A DNA stretch of 64,000 bases, taken from the NCBI RefSeq assembly GCF_963966145.1, contig NC_091046.1, positions 33,294,001 to 33,358,000 on the forward strand, written 5' to 3'. The position numbers and the translations under genes were made by a program. The stretch is from Tenebrio molitor (lineage: Eukaryota; Arthropoda; Insecta; Coleoptera; Tenebrionidae). The notes under the pieces are model-generated. The model made no database searches. It was not told the origin of the DNA and saw nothing but the letters and a program-made list of their open reading frames with translations. Shown here one piece after another: positions 1 through 11,374 of the stretch. The first letter of the stretch is position 1, and every line of letters starts with the position of its first letter.

Positions 1-469
1 GAATCACATTTATACAGGTCGTTTTTACTTATCTGCCATCGTTTTTAATCAGTGGCGTTTTTTTTTACCAGAATTTCGAATTGCAGGAGTCCCTTCGAAC
101 ATTCGTACCTTCCAAATCAATGCACACATGCTGAGTGTTTACTCAACAACCTGCTTAGTCGCATATGCCCACTGCGATTTTTTAAACATAACGAATTAAA
201 AACGTCAAAAACTCATTTTTTTCAAATGGCAGCCCGTATTTATTATCGCACTGGTCGAAAGCTTTTTTGACAAGCTTTTGAACAATATAAGGTTTGTATA
301 GTCGAATCTGAAAATCTAGGGTGCTATCCTAAAATCGCTAAATTTGGTGCCATTTTTCCGTTAAAAAGACAATACAAAAATCTAGTAGGCCCAACAAAAG
401 ATAGTCACACAATATGGTCATTCCATAAATATGAATCAACCAACAAAATAGTGTTTAACAATTAAACAT
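1..469. other. no recognised gene
   Basis: AT-rich sequence with stop-rich frames. The only open frame (plus strand, 72 codons from 52) has no motif I recognise and no codon pattern suggesting selection. I see nothing functional here. Confidence 0.5.
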
Positions 470-790
470 TTAAACAACAACAATTAAACATTTCATTACG
501 GCATTCAATACGGCTTCCTCGTGTTCGACAGTCCTTACATTTTTTGGAGCACCCCCAACTTCTCTTCGATCTGGCTGCATCTGACCCATTTCTCGACTCC
601 GAGCGATTAATTTCAGGATTGTTTTATGATATGAATGACTTTGTTTTTGCGGAAATTGTTCACGGTACAACCTTACTGCTTCACGTGCATTGTTCCCACA
701 TCGTGCAAAAGTAAGAATCATATCTACGTACAAGTGTATCATGTTAAATGATACACTTGAATTAAATATCGCAGCGAAATTGCATAACAA
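470..790 (-). pseudogene. mariner-type transposase, N-terminal DUF4817 fragment
   Basis: The 106-codon frame holds the DUF4817 helix-turn-helix module that begins a large arthropod family of mariner-like transposases. Residues about 21-40 read DMILTFARCGNNAREAVRLY, followed by the family's 'FP' turn, a second helix and the usual 'GG.P..VRT.E.EEAVL.AV' stretch. This region binds the element's terminal repeats. The frame stops before any catalytic D,D,D/E residue, so the element is cut off on its 3' side and cannot be active. The presumed 5' terminal repeat lies upstream at 1038-1060. Seen: the motif. Known: the family. Inferred: that fragment and terminal repeat belong to one element. Confidence 0.75.
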
Positions 791-1037
791 ATGTCAAACT
801 GACGTAAACATCATTCTAATAAATGTAGTGGACCAAATCTAATGGACAGAATTATAGGGGTTTACGGATAAAACGGAAACCTAGGAAACGCAAAATTGCG
901 ATTATTCCACCTTAATGGTGTTCAACTCTGATTGGTCAACTTCAGAATGTCTTTTCTCGGTTATCATTTGAGATAGGACTTTTTTTCTTCAAAATACACG
1001 TTAATATATTCGCCCAAAGGCTCCCTTTTTTCTCTGG

Positions 1038-1060
1038 GGAGCCAGTTCTGGGTCACTCTG
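1038..1060 (-). repeat. mariner terminal inverted repeat (5' end)
   Basis: Read on the minus strand this begins CAGAGTGACCCAGAACTGGC and is followed by TA at 1061-1062, as at a Tc1/mariner end. It resembles the ends of the MITE at 16709-17054. The partner repeat is missing. Confidence 0.6.
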
Positions 1061-1215
1061 TATATACCGCAATATTTTCCGAATGTGCAGTAGAAGCGTA
1101 GCTATCATCTAGAATAAAGAAAAAGTTGATATCTTTAATAACAAACAAGTTATGGAGCTTTTTCGCAACTCTGGGACACCTGTATTTTTCAAAACACACT
1201 TGCACACCTTTAATA

Positions 1216-1324
1216 CGGAGCGATCAATTAAAAAATAAATCGAGTCGGTGTGTTACCTATGGCAACCCATGCTATAGCATAGGCTCCAAAGCAAACTTGA
1301 TTTATTTTTTAAATGATCGCTCGG
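1216..1324. mobile_element. 109-bp palindromic MITE, copy 1
   Basis: The two ends are inverted copies (CGGAGCGATCA / TGATCGCTCGG) and the arms include AAAAAATAAATCGAGT-like stretches. It is flanked by TA at 1214-1215 and 1325-1326, so a Tc1/mariner-type target duplication is likely. A second copy at 57706-57814 differs at three positions by eye. Confidence 0.85.
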
Positions 1325-1554
1325 TATAATCGCTTTACTGCTCGAACAATTTTCCACCTTTTTGCTGTTTACAGTTTAGATCCTGTGCAGGAAGATGAGG
1401 GTTAAAATAAAATAAATCTGATTGATTTTCACTCAAAATTTGCTGCAAGTTGAAGTCCACCTGTTGGTCAGGCTTGTAACCAAAAAAATGGTTTTCTTTC
1501 GGCAGCTGTTCGCCGGCGAGCTCGGTGGTTTAACTGTGGGGAATAACAATGTTA

Positions 1555-1565
1555 ATTGGGCGCCA
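1555..1565 (-). other. possible LTR-retrotransposon primer binding site
   Basis: On the minus strand the bases read TGGCGCCCAAT, which resembles a tRNA-complementary primer binding site of Gypsy-like elements, directly after a TGTGG that could end an LTR. No LTR pair, gag or pol is next to it, so this is a weak call. Confidence 0.25.
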
Positions 1566-1799
1566 CCACAGTCAAAATAGCATAGGAATTCCTGACTGGG
1601 AAGAAAGTCTTAACAAAATTATATAATGAATAATATAATATAAAAATTAACCAAACTCAATAATAAAAAATGAATGAACAAAAAAATATCTTTGGCTAAC
1701 AAAAATTTAAAATTAATGATTTGCAATTGAAATTATAAATAATTAACAAAACTAAATAATAATTAAATGAAACAATAACTGTAAGCTTAATGGAAAGGA

Positions 1800-1865
1800 G
1801 AACAGGAACAGGGACGGAACAGTAACAGGGACGGAACAAGAACAGGGACGGAACAGGAACAACGG
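1800..1865. repeat. 17-bp minisatellite, about 3.9 copies
   Basis: Units of the form GAACAGGAACAGGGACG are repeated head to tail with single-base differences. It may lie inside a decayed LTR (see 1555-1565), but that is not shown. Confidence 0.85.
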
Positions 1866-2682
1866 AAGCTTTTCTTTAAATTTACAAAACAAACCCTAAA
1901 TAAATAACTCAGTGAACATCGGGGAAAATATTAATATAAGCCATTGGGCCGTATGAATAAAATTGAGTATGTGCTCATACTTCACTTTTTGTGAGCATTT
2001 GCTTAAAATATATGAATAAAAATTCTATCATTTGCTTTTGCTAAAAGTAAAAGGACACGATCTGAGCATTTACTTCAACTTTAAGCTCTTGCTCATTTTT
2101 TGAGAAAATTGTATGAATAAAATGAAGTAAATGCTTCAGTTGTTGAGTATTTACTCCAAAATTTGTGATGCTAGTCAAAACGAGAATCATCAACATAAGT
2201 AAGACACCGTTTTACGTTAAATCTTTAAAAAGATGGCAGATTTTGTTCGCGTCAGAAATGTTAAAAGTTATAAAATAAGACGCGAGCCTGTAAACACTGA
2301 TTTTAAAGTTTTAAAGTATTGTGACAAGAATAGTAATGCGTTATTATTGTTATTATCTGCCTGCCTCCCATCTTCAAATTCGTCTCTCTTGTTTTCTGGA
2401 AGAAGAGTCTTCCGCTTCGTATTTTATTTTTAGCCGCTAGACACAGTCTTATACTGGGTTCGCAGTTGACGTTGAAAAACACACAAATTTTGGATGTGCC
2501 GCAGCCTCGCAACATGAGACAAACTAGAAGACTGATTTCCGGCGGTAACAACTACCGCCACATATCGGCGATATTAATCTGATTCATGTTATGAAGCTTG
2601 AGGTACATTCAACTACGCCACCAACGCCAACTGCGATGGGACAATCATTTATAATAACTCTGTACTTTGAGCAATTGCTTCG

Positions 2683-2849
2683 TTAAAAAAAACGCGCCTT
2701 ATTGCTCTACCTCTGTGTTATTGTAGAAAAGAGTAAAAAGTACAAAAACAATAAAAATTCACCATTTCTACATGCTGTAACTACGAAACTCTTGATCTTA
2801 CAAAAAAAAAAACATAAAGAACAAAAAATGTAGAGCATTGTATGGTCTA
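2683..2849. repeat. dispersed repeat R1, copy 1, left half
   Basis: Matches 36799-36966 closely by eye (for example AACGCGCC, GAAAAGAGTAAAAAGTACAA, CATAAAGAACAAAAA). It is interrupted by the Helitron at 2850 and resumes at 4647. Confidence 0.8.
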
Positions 2850-3915
2850 TCTAATATATAAAATTCTCGTGTCAGTTTTAGTTATCATACTCCTCCGAAA
2901 CGGCTTGACCGATTTTGATGAAATTTTATATGAATAGGTTGTTATCTATTTTTTATACCCCTAAGTGATAAGGGTGGTCCACCCCAAAAATTTTTTTTTA
3001 TTTTTTTACAAAATTGTTTATTTTTATTTTTTTATGATGTGGCATTAAAAAATACATACAACCCTAAATTTTCACCCTATTTTTTAATAGCGATATTAGT
3101 AATTCAATAATTTTCAACCCCGGTCGATAACTTGATCGTTCAGTTAATTCAATGATTTCATATAACCTCAAAAGTACTCGACATGTGTCACGAGCTCACA
3201 CCAATGATTTTTATTGTGTTACACATTGTTGGATTTGTCTCCGCCCCGATTAGCAGAATAACTATTAAAACATCGAATAACTAACGAAAAAAAATTATGA
3301 AGAAAATTCATTTTGAAAGGTTATGTCATCTGTCATTGTGCGCGCATTGACAATTTGAACTTAATTGAGATGTAACGTCAGCTGAGTTTTGACACCAAGT
3401 GTGATCTACACGTATTACTCTTACCTACTTTTGCATTGTACAGGGTGCGACAACATAACTTCCTTTCGTGAAATGCGCGCGATTCAGACTGTAATGGGGC
3501 GGGAGTGGTCTCATTCGGAAGCCGTGGTCCCGTGGTTTTAAAGATTTGTTCCCTATCTCTGTCAGCTGCCATCATGCGTTGGAAGCATGGAGGTAGTATT
3601 AACAGGAGGGAGCACTATTTGAAAAAAGCGGAAATGCCGCGTAAATGCGCACTGCCATAAAGTGGTACTAAATGCAGAGCGCACCATGTGGATAGATCCC
3701 AGCAGAGGGCCAGCAGTGTCACTGATGCTTGCGCGTAGTTTGAGAAGAGTCATAAAGTGTTACCAGAGAGTGGCCGACTGATACGGCATCTAAAGCATTG
3801 ACGGTATAGGGCTATAGGGAATGCTCCCTCATGTTAATACTACCTCCATGGTGGGAAGAGTGGAGATGGAGACCCTGCGTTTGCCGTCGAGGTCTACTTT
3901 TCAAACTGATATTCT

Positions 3916-4206
3916 GTGATCGCAACCCTTCCGAAATCGCTTCAATGTTGGGTCGTGTCCCGAACCAGAAATCAATTGTTACATGAGTCACTACGTTCAG
4001 ACAAACCGGGAGTGCGACAAGACGAAGAACTGGAGTTTCACTTCAATACGGGACAATTTGTAGTTGAGAACTCGCTCGCCAGATTTGGCCCCTTGCGATT
4101 TTGTTTATGGGTTTTTTTGAGATCTCGCGTTTATATCAACCATCTAAGAACCCTACAAGACCTGAAGGCCAACATCCGTGCAGAAACTGCACATCACGTG
4201 ACGTGA
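3916..4206 (+). pseudogene. mariner transposase C-terminal fragment in the Helitron
   Basis: The last ~45 residues follow the end of a mariner-type DDE transposase: 'GPLRFCLWVFLRSRVYINHL' resembles the catalytic 'P.D...W..LK..VY' block, then 'RTLQDLKANIRAE'. In the catalytic block the acidic residue expected near 'CDF' reads 'LRFC', so the site is lost. The first half of the frame is not recognisable. Whether the Helitron captured it or the mariner fragment inserted cannot be told; I find no clear TIR pair around it. Confidence 0.6.
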
Positions 4207-4261
4207 ATACGAATGAATAATCTCCGTCGGAGGGCGTAGTGCTTAGCATTAAATTAAGGTA

Positions 4262-4498
4262 CAGTTGGTTGCAAAAAAAAACGGGAACTGTCAGAATAAA
4301 ATTGACACATTTTTACAATTTTTTCATAGTGTGAAACCTTCTTACGAGAGACAGATTAGAATTAGAGTCAAAATTCAGACATTTTTAGAAATTATTTGGT
4401 AGGTATTGTCGAGTAGACAATTAATTGACAAATGGACAAAACCAAATTTATATTAGAAAAATTTTCGTTTCCCGTTTTTTTTTTTTTGCAACCAACTG
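4262..4498. mobile_element. 237-bp TA-flanked MITE
   Basis: Ends are CAGTTGGTTGC then an A-run and CGGGA, and the exact inverse at the right. TA flanks both sides (4260-4261, 4499-4500). Tc1/mariner-type, no coding capacity, nested in the Helitron. Confidence 0.88.
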
Positions 4499-4646
4499 TA
4501 TTAAATTTGTGTATGCATTAAATTTCAATTCATTTTAATTATTCATTTTATCTTAATAAAAAAACTTAATTTAATTTAATTCACCTAATAAGTTAACACA
4601 ACATTTATTGATTCTGAGGCGATACGAAGTTCGCCGGGTCAGCTAG

Positions 4647-4862
4647 TATTTGTATAATAACTTAGATAGACGTCCCTATTTCGCACGAATAATCCCAAAA
4701 AAGTGATTTTTCACCCTTATTCTCCAATATGGCGGAGCGAGCGGCAACCCCCCAAGGTGACAAATGCAGCAATGTTAATAGTATGCCTAATAGATGATAC
4801 CTGTCAAGTGTAAACTTTTATGTACCTTTTGCCAGGTAAAACCTACCTATTGATTGGACTAG
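4647..4862. repeat. dispersed repeat R1, copy 1, right half
   Basis: Resumes R1 after the Helitron. The part from about 4710 matches 38256-38426, including CAATATGGCGG and GCGAGCGGCAACCCCCCAAG. It ends in TATTGATTGGACTA, the inverse of the TAGTCCAGTCAATA end of the element at 25332-27860. Confidence 0.75.
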
Positions 4863-5035
4863 TTTTAACTGATTTGATTGAGATCCATTTGATTTAATTT
4901 TCTTAAGCATTTGCTCATACAAGTGAGGTATTTGCTTCGAAGTAAAAGTAAAAGTTTATTCATACAATCCGAAGTAGATTCTTTTACTTCCATTTTCTAC
5001 TTTGAGCATTTACTTTAACTTTATAACGGGTGACT

Positions 5036-5239
5036 ATTAAAATTTTCACTTGGAGTTGGCTTTGAACGAGTTTTTATTTTTTCTGTTACTTTAGACACAC
5101 GCAAGAACGAACGACATATGTCAGTCAGTACAATTGAAAACATTTATTGAAATGTCAAACTTGTCAGTGTCTAAGGTGCAACGGAAAACAAAGAATGATC
5201 CATAGCCAACCCTAAGTGAAAATTTTAATAGTCACTCGT
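5036..5239. mobile_element. 204-bp TA-flanked MITE
   Basis: Inverted ends ACGGGTGACTATTAAAATTT and ACGAGTGACTATTAAAATTT continue for about 35 bp. TA occurs at 5034-5035 and 5240-5241. Non-coding; sits close to the right end of the 1946-5283 element. Confidence 0.85.
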
Positions 5240-5283
5240 TACTTATACTTTGAGCAAATGCTTTAATTTTATTCATACGACCC

Positions 5284-7589
5284 ATTGTTTTACCTCAATT
5301 GGGGTTTGTAAACCAATTTATCTAATTTTCGGATTTTCGGATAAATGTTTGTTTTGGCTTGTCGGCCAAATAATTTCTTTTTTTTTTAAACGAAAATCGC
5401 ATCTAGGGAAACCATTTTTTTAAAGGCTACTTGAAAAAAAGGCAGAATTAATTATTTCTTAGACAACATAAACTTGTAACAAAATAGATGTTACACTGCC
5501 ACGGTACGATCTGGCCAAAAGGGCATAATTTGGCTAGCTCGTTTGGTGATGGTTGTCGCGCCACCCGCGATAGAGCTGGGTTCGTTGAAGTACCTCCGCA
5601 GGTAGGGACTCAAGCTAGGCCAGACGATGTTAAATTAAGGTAAAGTAAAAAAAAAGAAGGTAAATAACGTAGTTAGAGAGGGTGTCCTCCTACTTTGATT
5701 TATTTGTGAACTTGTTGTTACTAAGAGTTAAATAACTAGTATGCACAGTTAATGATTAATAGATTGAACGCGGGGGTTGATAGCTATCAAGGCTCTTACA
5801 GAACTATTAATATAACGAAATGATAATTGAGTGTAAAAAAAGACTACGGAAAGGTTGCTCTGAAGGAGCGGTTGGAAAACGGTAGTGACAGAGTTTAAGT
5901 TATGGGAACTGTTTGATCTGTTTGCTTGCCGTTCCTCCTAGTGCAGATGAACTCAACTCCTCGGTTATAGCGATTGCTGCAGGTCGTGGCGAGATTCGTT
6001 AGTCGTCGAGATGATCGAGATATTCGACGGGATCGTGGGGATAGTCCGAGTTGGTTGGGTTCGGTTAATAGAGATGGTTGAGATATTGTTGAGTTGAGTT
6101 GCGATATTATTGAGTTGAGATATTCTACAAAATAAGAAATCTGCTGTAAAGAGGCGATACCTAACATCATCTACTCTCTTGGCGGAGAAAATACCCAACG
6201 GGTAGTTATCGACGATAATGGGAAACCAGAATGTTCGCTCTGTTATGCCCAAGACTGCTGGTGATGGTCAATGCCTAAAAGCGTATCGTGAGGGCGCAGT
6301 GATTTTATGATTTTATTAGACGGTCTAATGCATATATCCATAAGATCCTCCAAATGGAGCTGCAGGGTACAAGGCGCGGTAATTCGAAACAGACGGTATA
6401 CCTTGACCCTTGAAAACTATGGTACTTAGCAAATCCCAAATTAATGGTAAGGCTTGCCCAAAATAACCAATTCAGATACGGCACAGGTTAGCGTCTCTGG
6501 TTTCTGACAGGCAACATTTTTTTATTAGAATAACAAATTAAAAAAAAAGAAACGTCCGTTGCTAACCATAGATTTCTTGATGTTGCAAAATTAAATGACA
6601 GAAAAAAAATGGTGACAACACGCTTATGTCATTTATGTCCCATTCTTAAACATAATATAACTTTACCCTCTACAAGGTTTAGTGGTGCCGAAAGTAGCAA
6701 GAGAATTATTGTCACACAATACGCAGTTTCTGTTTTATCCTCATATGAGGACGGTGTAATGATATTAGCACTGTTAAAGGTAGCTGTCGTATTTCATACT
6801 TTTGAGTTTCTACTAGTTCGCTAAATTCAAATATATTTTATTCAGATTTTATGAATTGCAGTTAATCTTATTCTAATTTACACTTCACAGCAAAATAAAG
6901 TCAATTTTCAAAACAGAGTAAAACAAAATTTTCATGCCGCCGGGAACGTTAAATTCTCGGCCTAGTACTTAGAAAAATGACCTTGGTTAAAAATTCACTA
7001 GAGAATGGGCTGGCAGCATTGATTCTTAAATGTCAACAAAGTTTGACATAGAAGTAACTTTGGTTGAATTAATTAATAATAATTTTTTACTTTTTAAAAA
7101 TGATTTAAATTTGTCGGCATGAAAATTTTTGTGGATTACACGTCCAGAAAATGTTTTTTGTAATTTGCCTCCATTTTGATTCTCTAATAGACATATTAAC
7201 GAACGCGACGTCATCATCTGAGATGTCCTTATAGCCATTATTTCACGGAACATTTTACGAAAATTTTTAGGTTGGCAAAGCTTTATTCGTCATGCGTGTC
7301 AGTTTAAATTACAAAATATGCAAAGAATTATTTATCAGGATTTATCAAGCAACAAATTCGCGACCATATTTTTGGCAATTTCACGTATTTCAGCGAGCGT
7401 ACATGAAAGATTATTTTTCATATTCGTGTTTTGTGACAGAATTTGGATAAAACAAAAGGCGACTTTGAAGACTTGATCAAATTTTCACTTTTATTATTAA
7501 GATATTACCAACCGCCACGAAAATCACTAAATCGAGGAAAGTAAACATTTTTGTTTAAAAACGGCTTAAAAAGGGCAAATTACAAAAAA
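5284..7589. other. no recognised gene
   Basis: Contains short frames without recognisable motifs. Around 6068-6125 there is a TTGAGTTGAGATATT-type direct repetition that keeps two minus-strand frames (5895-6252) open, so I treat those as low-complexity. The stretch at 7114-7150 resembles one arm of the hairpin at 42865-43012. Confidence 0.45.
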
Positions 7590-8030
7590 TAGTATAAAAA
7601 ACTCGTTTCATAAGACTTTGAAGCACTCATTCTTTAAAATAACTCGTGGCTACGCCACTCGATTTTTTAATCTTGAATTCGTCCTTCAAGACTGGTCTTA
7701 TGAAACTTGTCTTTTAATACTACAGCGTGATCAACAATGACTGAGTCTGTTGGCAATGAAACAATTGAAAAATATTGGTGTTTTTCTGTTTCGTAATTGG
7801 CACTGACCGGATGTTTTAACTTTACATGACATTAAAAAAAAATTAGGTTATGTCGGGTATGTTTATGCTATTACAAAAATGACCCTTTGATGGTAAACGT
7901 CAAATTCGCCTGTCAACTCTGTCAAAGCTGACAACCGGAAATGCCTTTAGATTACAGTGCTACCAAAATCATTCAAATTTTCATTGTTACCAACAGACTC
8001 AGTCATTCTTGATTACGTTGTATAGTATTT
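7590..8030. repeat. hairpin repeat H1 split by a MITE
   Basis: Arms AGTATAAAAAACTCGTTTCA... and ...TGAAACTTGTCTTTTAATACT are inverted around a short centre. The right arm is interrupted at TA by the MITE at 7723-8020. Confidence 0.65.
7723..8020. mobile_element. 298-bp TA-flanked MITE
   Basis: Left end CAGCGTGATCAACAATGACT and the inverted right end CAACGTAATCAAGAATGACT extend to about 38 bp including GAGTCTGTTGG. TA at 7721-7722 and 8021-8022. Non-coding Tc1/mariner-type. Confidence 0.88.
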
Positions 8031-8033
8031 TTA

Positions 8034-8278
8034 TCTTCCTAAGGAATTTTGGCTTAAGTCATAAATAAACCGAACAAAGACCCTACTTAAAGAAATTTAT
8101 TGTGATATTGTACCTGTCAATCACTAGCCGGTCTCGGAGAAAAAAATTACCTGGGGTAGTGCTCAAAATATTTGTCGGAGACCCTCTAGTGATTGACAGG
8201 CACAATATGACAATAAATTTCTTTAAGTAGGGTCTTTGTTCGGTTTATTTAGGGCTTAAGTCAGAATTCCTTAGGAAG
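8034..8278. repeat. large hairpin with ~93-bp arms
   Basis: The left arm (CTTCCTAAGGAATTTTGGCT through CAATCACTAG) and right arm are inverted copies with few differences and a ~55-base loop. No frame inside. Likely a foldback-type non-autonomous element. Confidence 0.85.
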
Positions 8279-8550
8279 TTACAAGCACTATATTACGAGT
8301 GCTCGTGTTGCCCGCCTCGGCTAGGCGTCTTGGCTACGCAATACCACTCACACTCAGTGTTGCCAGATTGTAAGAAGGTTGTGTCGCCAGTATATGACAA
8401 AGATCTCGCTCAAAATCGCCCAATTGGGTTAGGTGGGTGGTAAGGCTAAAAAAGCCCGCCTCTTTAATTTAGTCGATTTTTTCGCTTCAAATTTTAAATG
8501 ACGATAATTTTTAATTCAGAAAAAATACGAATATTACAATTTGTATACAT

Positions 8551-8706
8551 TGTTTTTCTTTTGGTTTTCCTCTTTTGTCAATTGTATTTCACTATTTCTC
8601 AAAAATATTTCCTATTTCTATTAAATGTCCAAGTGACGTAAATATGAAATAGTTTTGAGAAATAGTGAAATACAATTGACAAAAGAGGAAAACCAAAAGA
8701 AAAACA
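8551..8706. repeat. inverted repeat with perfect 54-base arms
   Basis: TGTTTTTCTTTTGGTTTTCC begins the left arm and its exact complement ends the right arm. I read 54 matching positions and a ~47-base loop. It lies just below the 3' end of the hAT relic. Confidence 0.9.
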
Positions 8707-8938
8707 CTGTAAATATACATATCTACGAGTATAAACAAGATGATAACCAGTTCTCCTTCATAATTATTTTATTAACAAATAAATTTATAATAATTCAATA
8801 CAAGCTGAAATTACTTCCTCAGCTTCACCATCTTCCAATTCGGAAGTCTGGGCTTGAGTCACAGTACCATTGTCATACATTTTACTATTAAATCTTCATA
8901 ACATTTCATTTGTTACAATAAAATCCTTACAACATGTT

Positions 8939-10392
8939 TTATTTACATAAAATTGCGATTTCAATAACATGATTGAATTTAAGAGTTAATTTATTTCTTA
9001 ATTTACTTTTGACAATGTTCATAATAGAGAAGGTTCTCTCGATAGAAGCGTTTGATGGCGGAAGGTACAGCATATTAAAAACAAAATTCGAGGATTCCTT
9101 AAACAGAGGTTCATCTGCTGCATTTTTTTAATGTACTTGCTGTTTGCCAAAATTCCAAAGTGTCTCGTGGAATTCCATTCACGAATATTTGATCCCAATT
9201 CACTGTTAACAATTGTCTATATTGTGTTTCCAAATCTATCACATCTATCTCTTTTACATGTTTGATGGGTAATTCAGTGACTTTTGGTCTACACGGAAAT
9301 AAAATTACTTTGGGAGATACACTCAAATTAGATGCCATTCGCTTTAAAAACTCAAATATAAGGATTTTCATAAACTCATGGCATTTATTTACTTGTTCAA
9401 ATTGAATGCCAAAATCACAATCACTGGTTAATAAAAAATTGTTATCATGTTGCATAGTTTTGTAGGTCAGAAAAATTGTTTAAATGATTGATTAAAGCTG
9501 GTTTCATCGAAAGCTTGGTTGTAATCGATATTTTGTTTTTGAAAATACAAGTTAAAATTAACTTGTTCACAATAGGTTTTAAGAAAGTCAAAATAATAAC
9601 ATTTTGAGGATTTTTATAAGCTTCTGATAGTAAAAGAGCGGTATCCGTTCTGTTTGTGCTTGCCTTTGGAAAAAGGTTTTTATTAATTCCACATATTGAG
9701 TTAAAGTTTTGTCTATAGCTTGAAAACGTGAAAGCCATCGGGTGTTGGAAAGTTGTGTAAGTCTTGAAAATTTTGTCTCTGTGTTTATTAGTTCAAAAAC
9801 TTGTTTAAATTTCGCCATTCTTACAACACTATATTTAAACCGATTGTATGACTCTTTTAAAAGAAAATCTACTTCATCTTGAAATACTTCTGAGACTTAG
9901 ATGCACAAAGATGCAAACTATGGCAGAGGCATTTAACCAATACCAAATCCTCAAGCTCAAGATTTCTGTACCTATTCCTAATAGATCTTTTAAGTTTAAT
10001 TTATTTGCTTTAAAAAAATCATTTATAGCTTGAAATAAATCTTGTGCTGTGGTGTAAACCACGCTTATAAATGCTAAAAACTGAATAACAATGGTACCTC
10101 TTTTTGTAGAATAATATTTTATGTTTATGCCTAATAGTTTATTGGTGCTGATGTCAGTGAGCTCATCCACTATTATAGAAAATTTGGAATATCCAATGTC
10201 AATAATTAATTCCTGTAATAAACTAGGGCCTATAACATTTTTAATAATTGAGCTACACTTCGTTCTATGGAGGTGTAAAGTATCTTGCATTTGTGATTGA
10301 TTCAAGGAATGGTGTTTGTTGTCGATGTCCAAACATAACACAGGGTTTTGGGTAAATCGACAAAACCGTTGTATATTCAATAAAAAACACAA
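8939..10392 (-). pseudogene. hAT-superfamily transposase relic
   Basis: Read on the minus strand, the N-terminal part (10392-9874) has 'FSIIVDELTDIS', the RNase-H-fold block of hAT/ZBED5-like transposases, then 'NTRWLSRF' near 9740. The C-terminus (about 9090-8939) has the hAT dimerisation motif 'LPPSNASIERTFSIMN' followed by 'KLRNKLT' and a stop. The pieces lie in different frames, so several frameshifts are needed and the gene is dead. The BED-finger N-terminus is missing beyond 10392. No TIR or 8-bp duplication was found. The C-terminal block is too short to show as a long open frame but is unmistakable. Confidence 0.8.
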
Positions 10393-11208
10393 CTTGGTGT
10401 AACAATTTAATTAAATATAACAACAACTAACTATGTACAAATTGATGAAAAAACGATGGATGAATGAATGAGCGTGTCTCTGAACAAGTACAAAAAGGGA
10501 ATGTATTGAAAAAATGTCTTAAACTAAAACTAGTGGTCGGTTTGTACATAACAGGGTGGGGGAGGATCAGCCCTGAGGCGCAAAGTCCAGGTAGGACGTA
10601 ACAAATGGGATGACGAAGGCTGCTTGCATGTTGAGTTCACAGAGAATATGTAAAAAATGTCAGTAAGATGGTCAACACTACGTATACTTGAGCGCATTGG
10701 AATGTACGCCGATAGCATAATTTCTTTTCTTTTGGTTGAACTACCAGCAACTGAAATTCCTACAAAAATTACTGCAATGGGCTTAATAAACATCAAAATA
10801 GTTTAATACAAACCAAATTTTGTAACAATTAGCTGATCTTTGGCTACTTTTCCCATGTACTGTGTTTTTGGAGGTCAGCTTTCTGGGATCTCAAAGAAAC
10901 TTCATACACTTTACAATAACTGCTGCAACCATCTTTAGAAGATGTTAGCCACCCTGTATAATTGCCATAGAAAAGCAATATTAGCTAATAATCCCATCGC
11001 CAGTTACCACATTTATGTTTTAAATACCGGAACAAATTCATTCAATGCCACCATGCATCATGCAATACTGTTATATTTTATATTACCTTTAAAAGCTGTC
11101 TGCTGCTCCCACTCTTTATTATCTTTTTTATAATATTTCTCCCATTTCGGCATTGTATTGAATGTCAGTAATCTCACAGTCAAATCTTGAATCTTCTATT
11201 TTTTTTAA
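10393..11208. other. no recognised gene
   Basis: The minus-strand frame at 10530-10796 has no motif I know. A TG...CA-bounded stretch at 10398-10603 could be a solo LTR but lacks a target duplication. GTTAGCCACCCTGTATAA near 10947 resembles a mariner end without a partner. Confidence 0.4.
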
Positions 11209-11374
11209 ATGGTACGGGGAGCCAAATTTAATATTTTTTAAAACAATATTTTTTTTTGTGGATTCAGTGATGTAACACATGCCCACGTCGCCGCAATTTT
11301 GAACATTTTTTTAGCATAAAAATTATGTTTCAGTTTCTCTTTATAAAAACATTAAATTTGACTCTCCGTGCCAT
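11209..11374. mobile_element. 166-bp MITE flanked by TTAA
   Basis: Ends ATGGTACGGGGAGCCAAATT and (inverted) ATGGCACGGAGAGTCAAATT. TTAA precedes and follows (11205-11208, 11375-11378), which fits a piggyBac-type target. Because TTTAAA is itself palindromic, a TA duplication cannot be excluded. Confidence 0.75.

Larger units (their letters stand above)
2850..4646 (+). mobile_element. non-autonomous Helitron
   Basis: Starts with TC (TCTAATATATAAAATTCTCG), carries the familiar insect Helitron stretch 'CTCCGAAACGGCTTGACCGA', and ends with a GC-rich stretch and CTAG (GCCGGGTCAGCTAG). It sits between A (2849) and T (4647), the rolling-circle target, with no duplication. The uninterrupted R1 copy near 36966 shows the empty site. 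No Rep-helicase frame is present. It holds a captured mariner C-terminus (3916-4206) and a MITE (4262-4498). Confidence 0.88.
1946..5283. mobile_element. 3.3-kb TIR element hosting nested insertions
   Basis: The left end reads GGGCCGTATGAATAAAATT and the right end, inverted, GGGTCGTATGAATAAAATT. The next bases are also similar, with several internal 'tatgaataaa' and 'agcatttgct' subterminal repeats. ATT occurs just outside both ends (1943-1945, 5284-5286), suggesting a 3-bp target duplication as in PIF/Harbinger, but I find no transposase inside, so the class is uncertain. Nested within are repeat R1, a Helitron and two MITEs. The small frames at 2233-2551 have no motif I know. Confidence 0.6.

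Noticed and set aside
1540..1945. Gypsy-like 5' LTR on the minus strand suggested by the TGGCGCCCAAT site
   Set aside because: Without an LTR pair or gag/pol the LTR itself cannot be supported; only the short site is listed at low confidence.
5895..6252. Two overlapping minus-strand frames rich in Ser, Ile and Asn
   Set aside because: Kept open by a TTGAGTTGAGATATT-type repetition; no known domain.
10398..10603. Possible solo LTR (TGTAACA ... CGTAACA, minus strand TG...CA)
   Set aside because: The flanks cttgg and aatgg are not a duplication, and no second copy is seen in the window.
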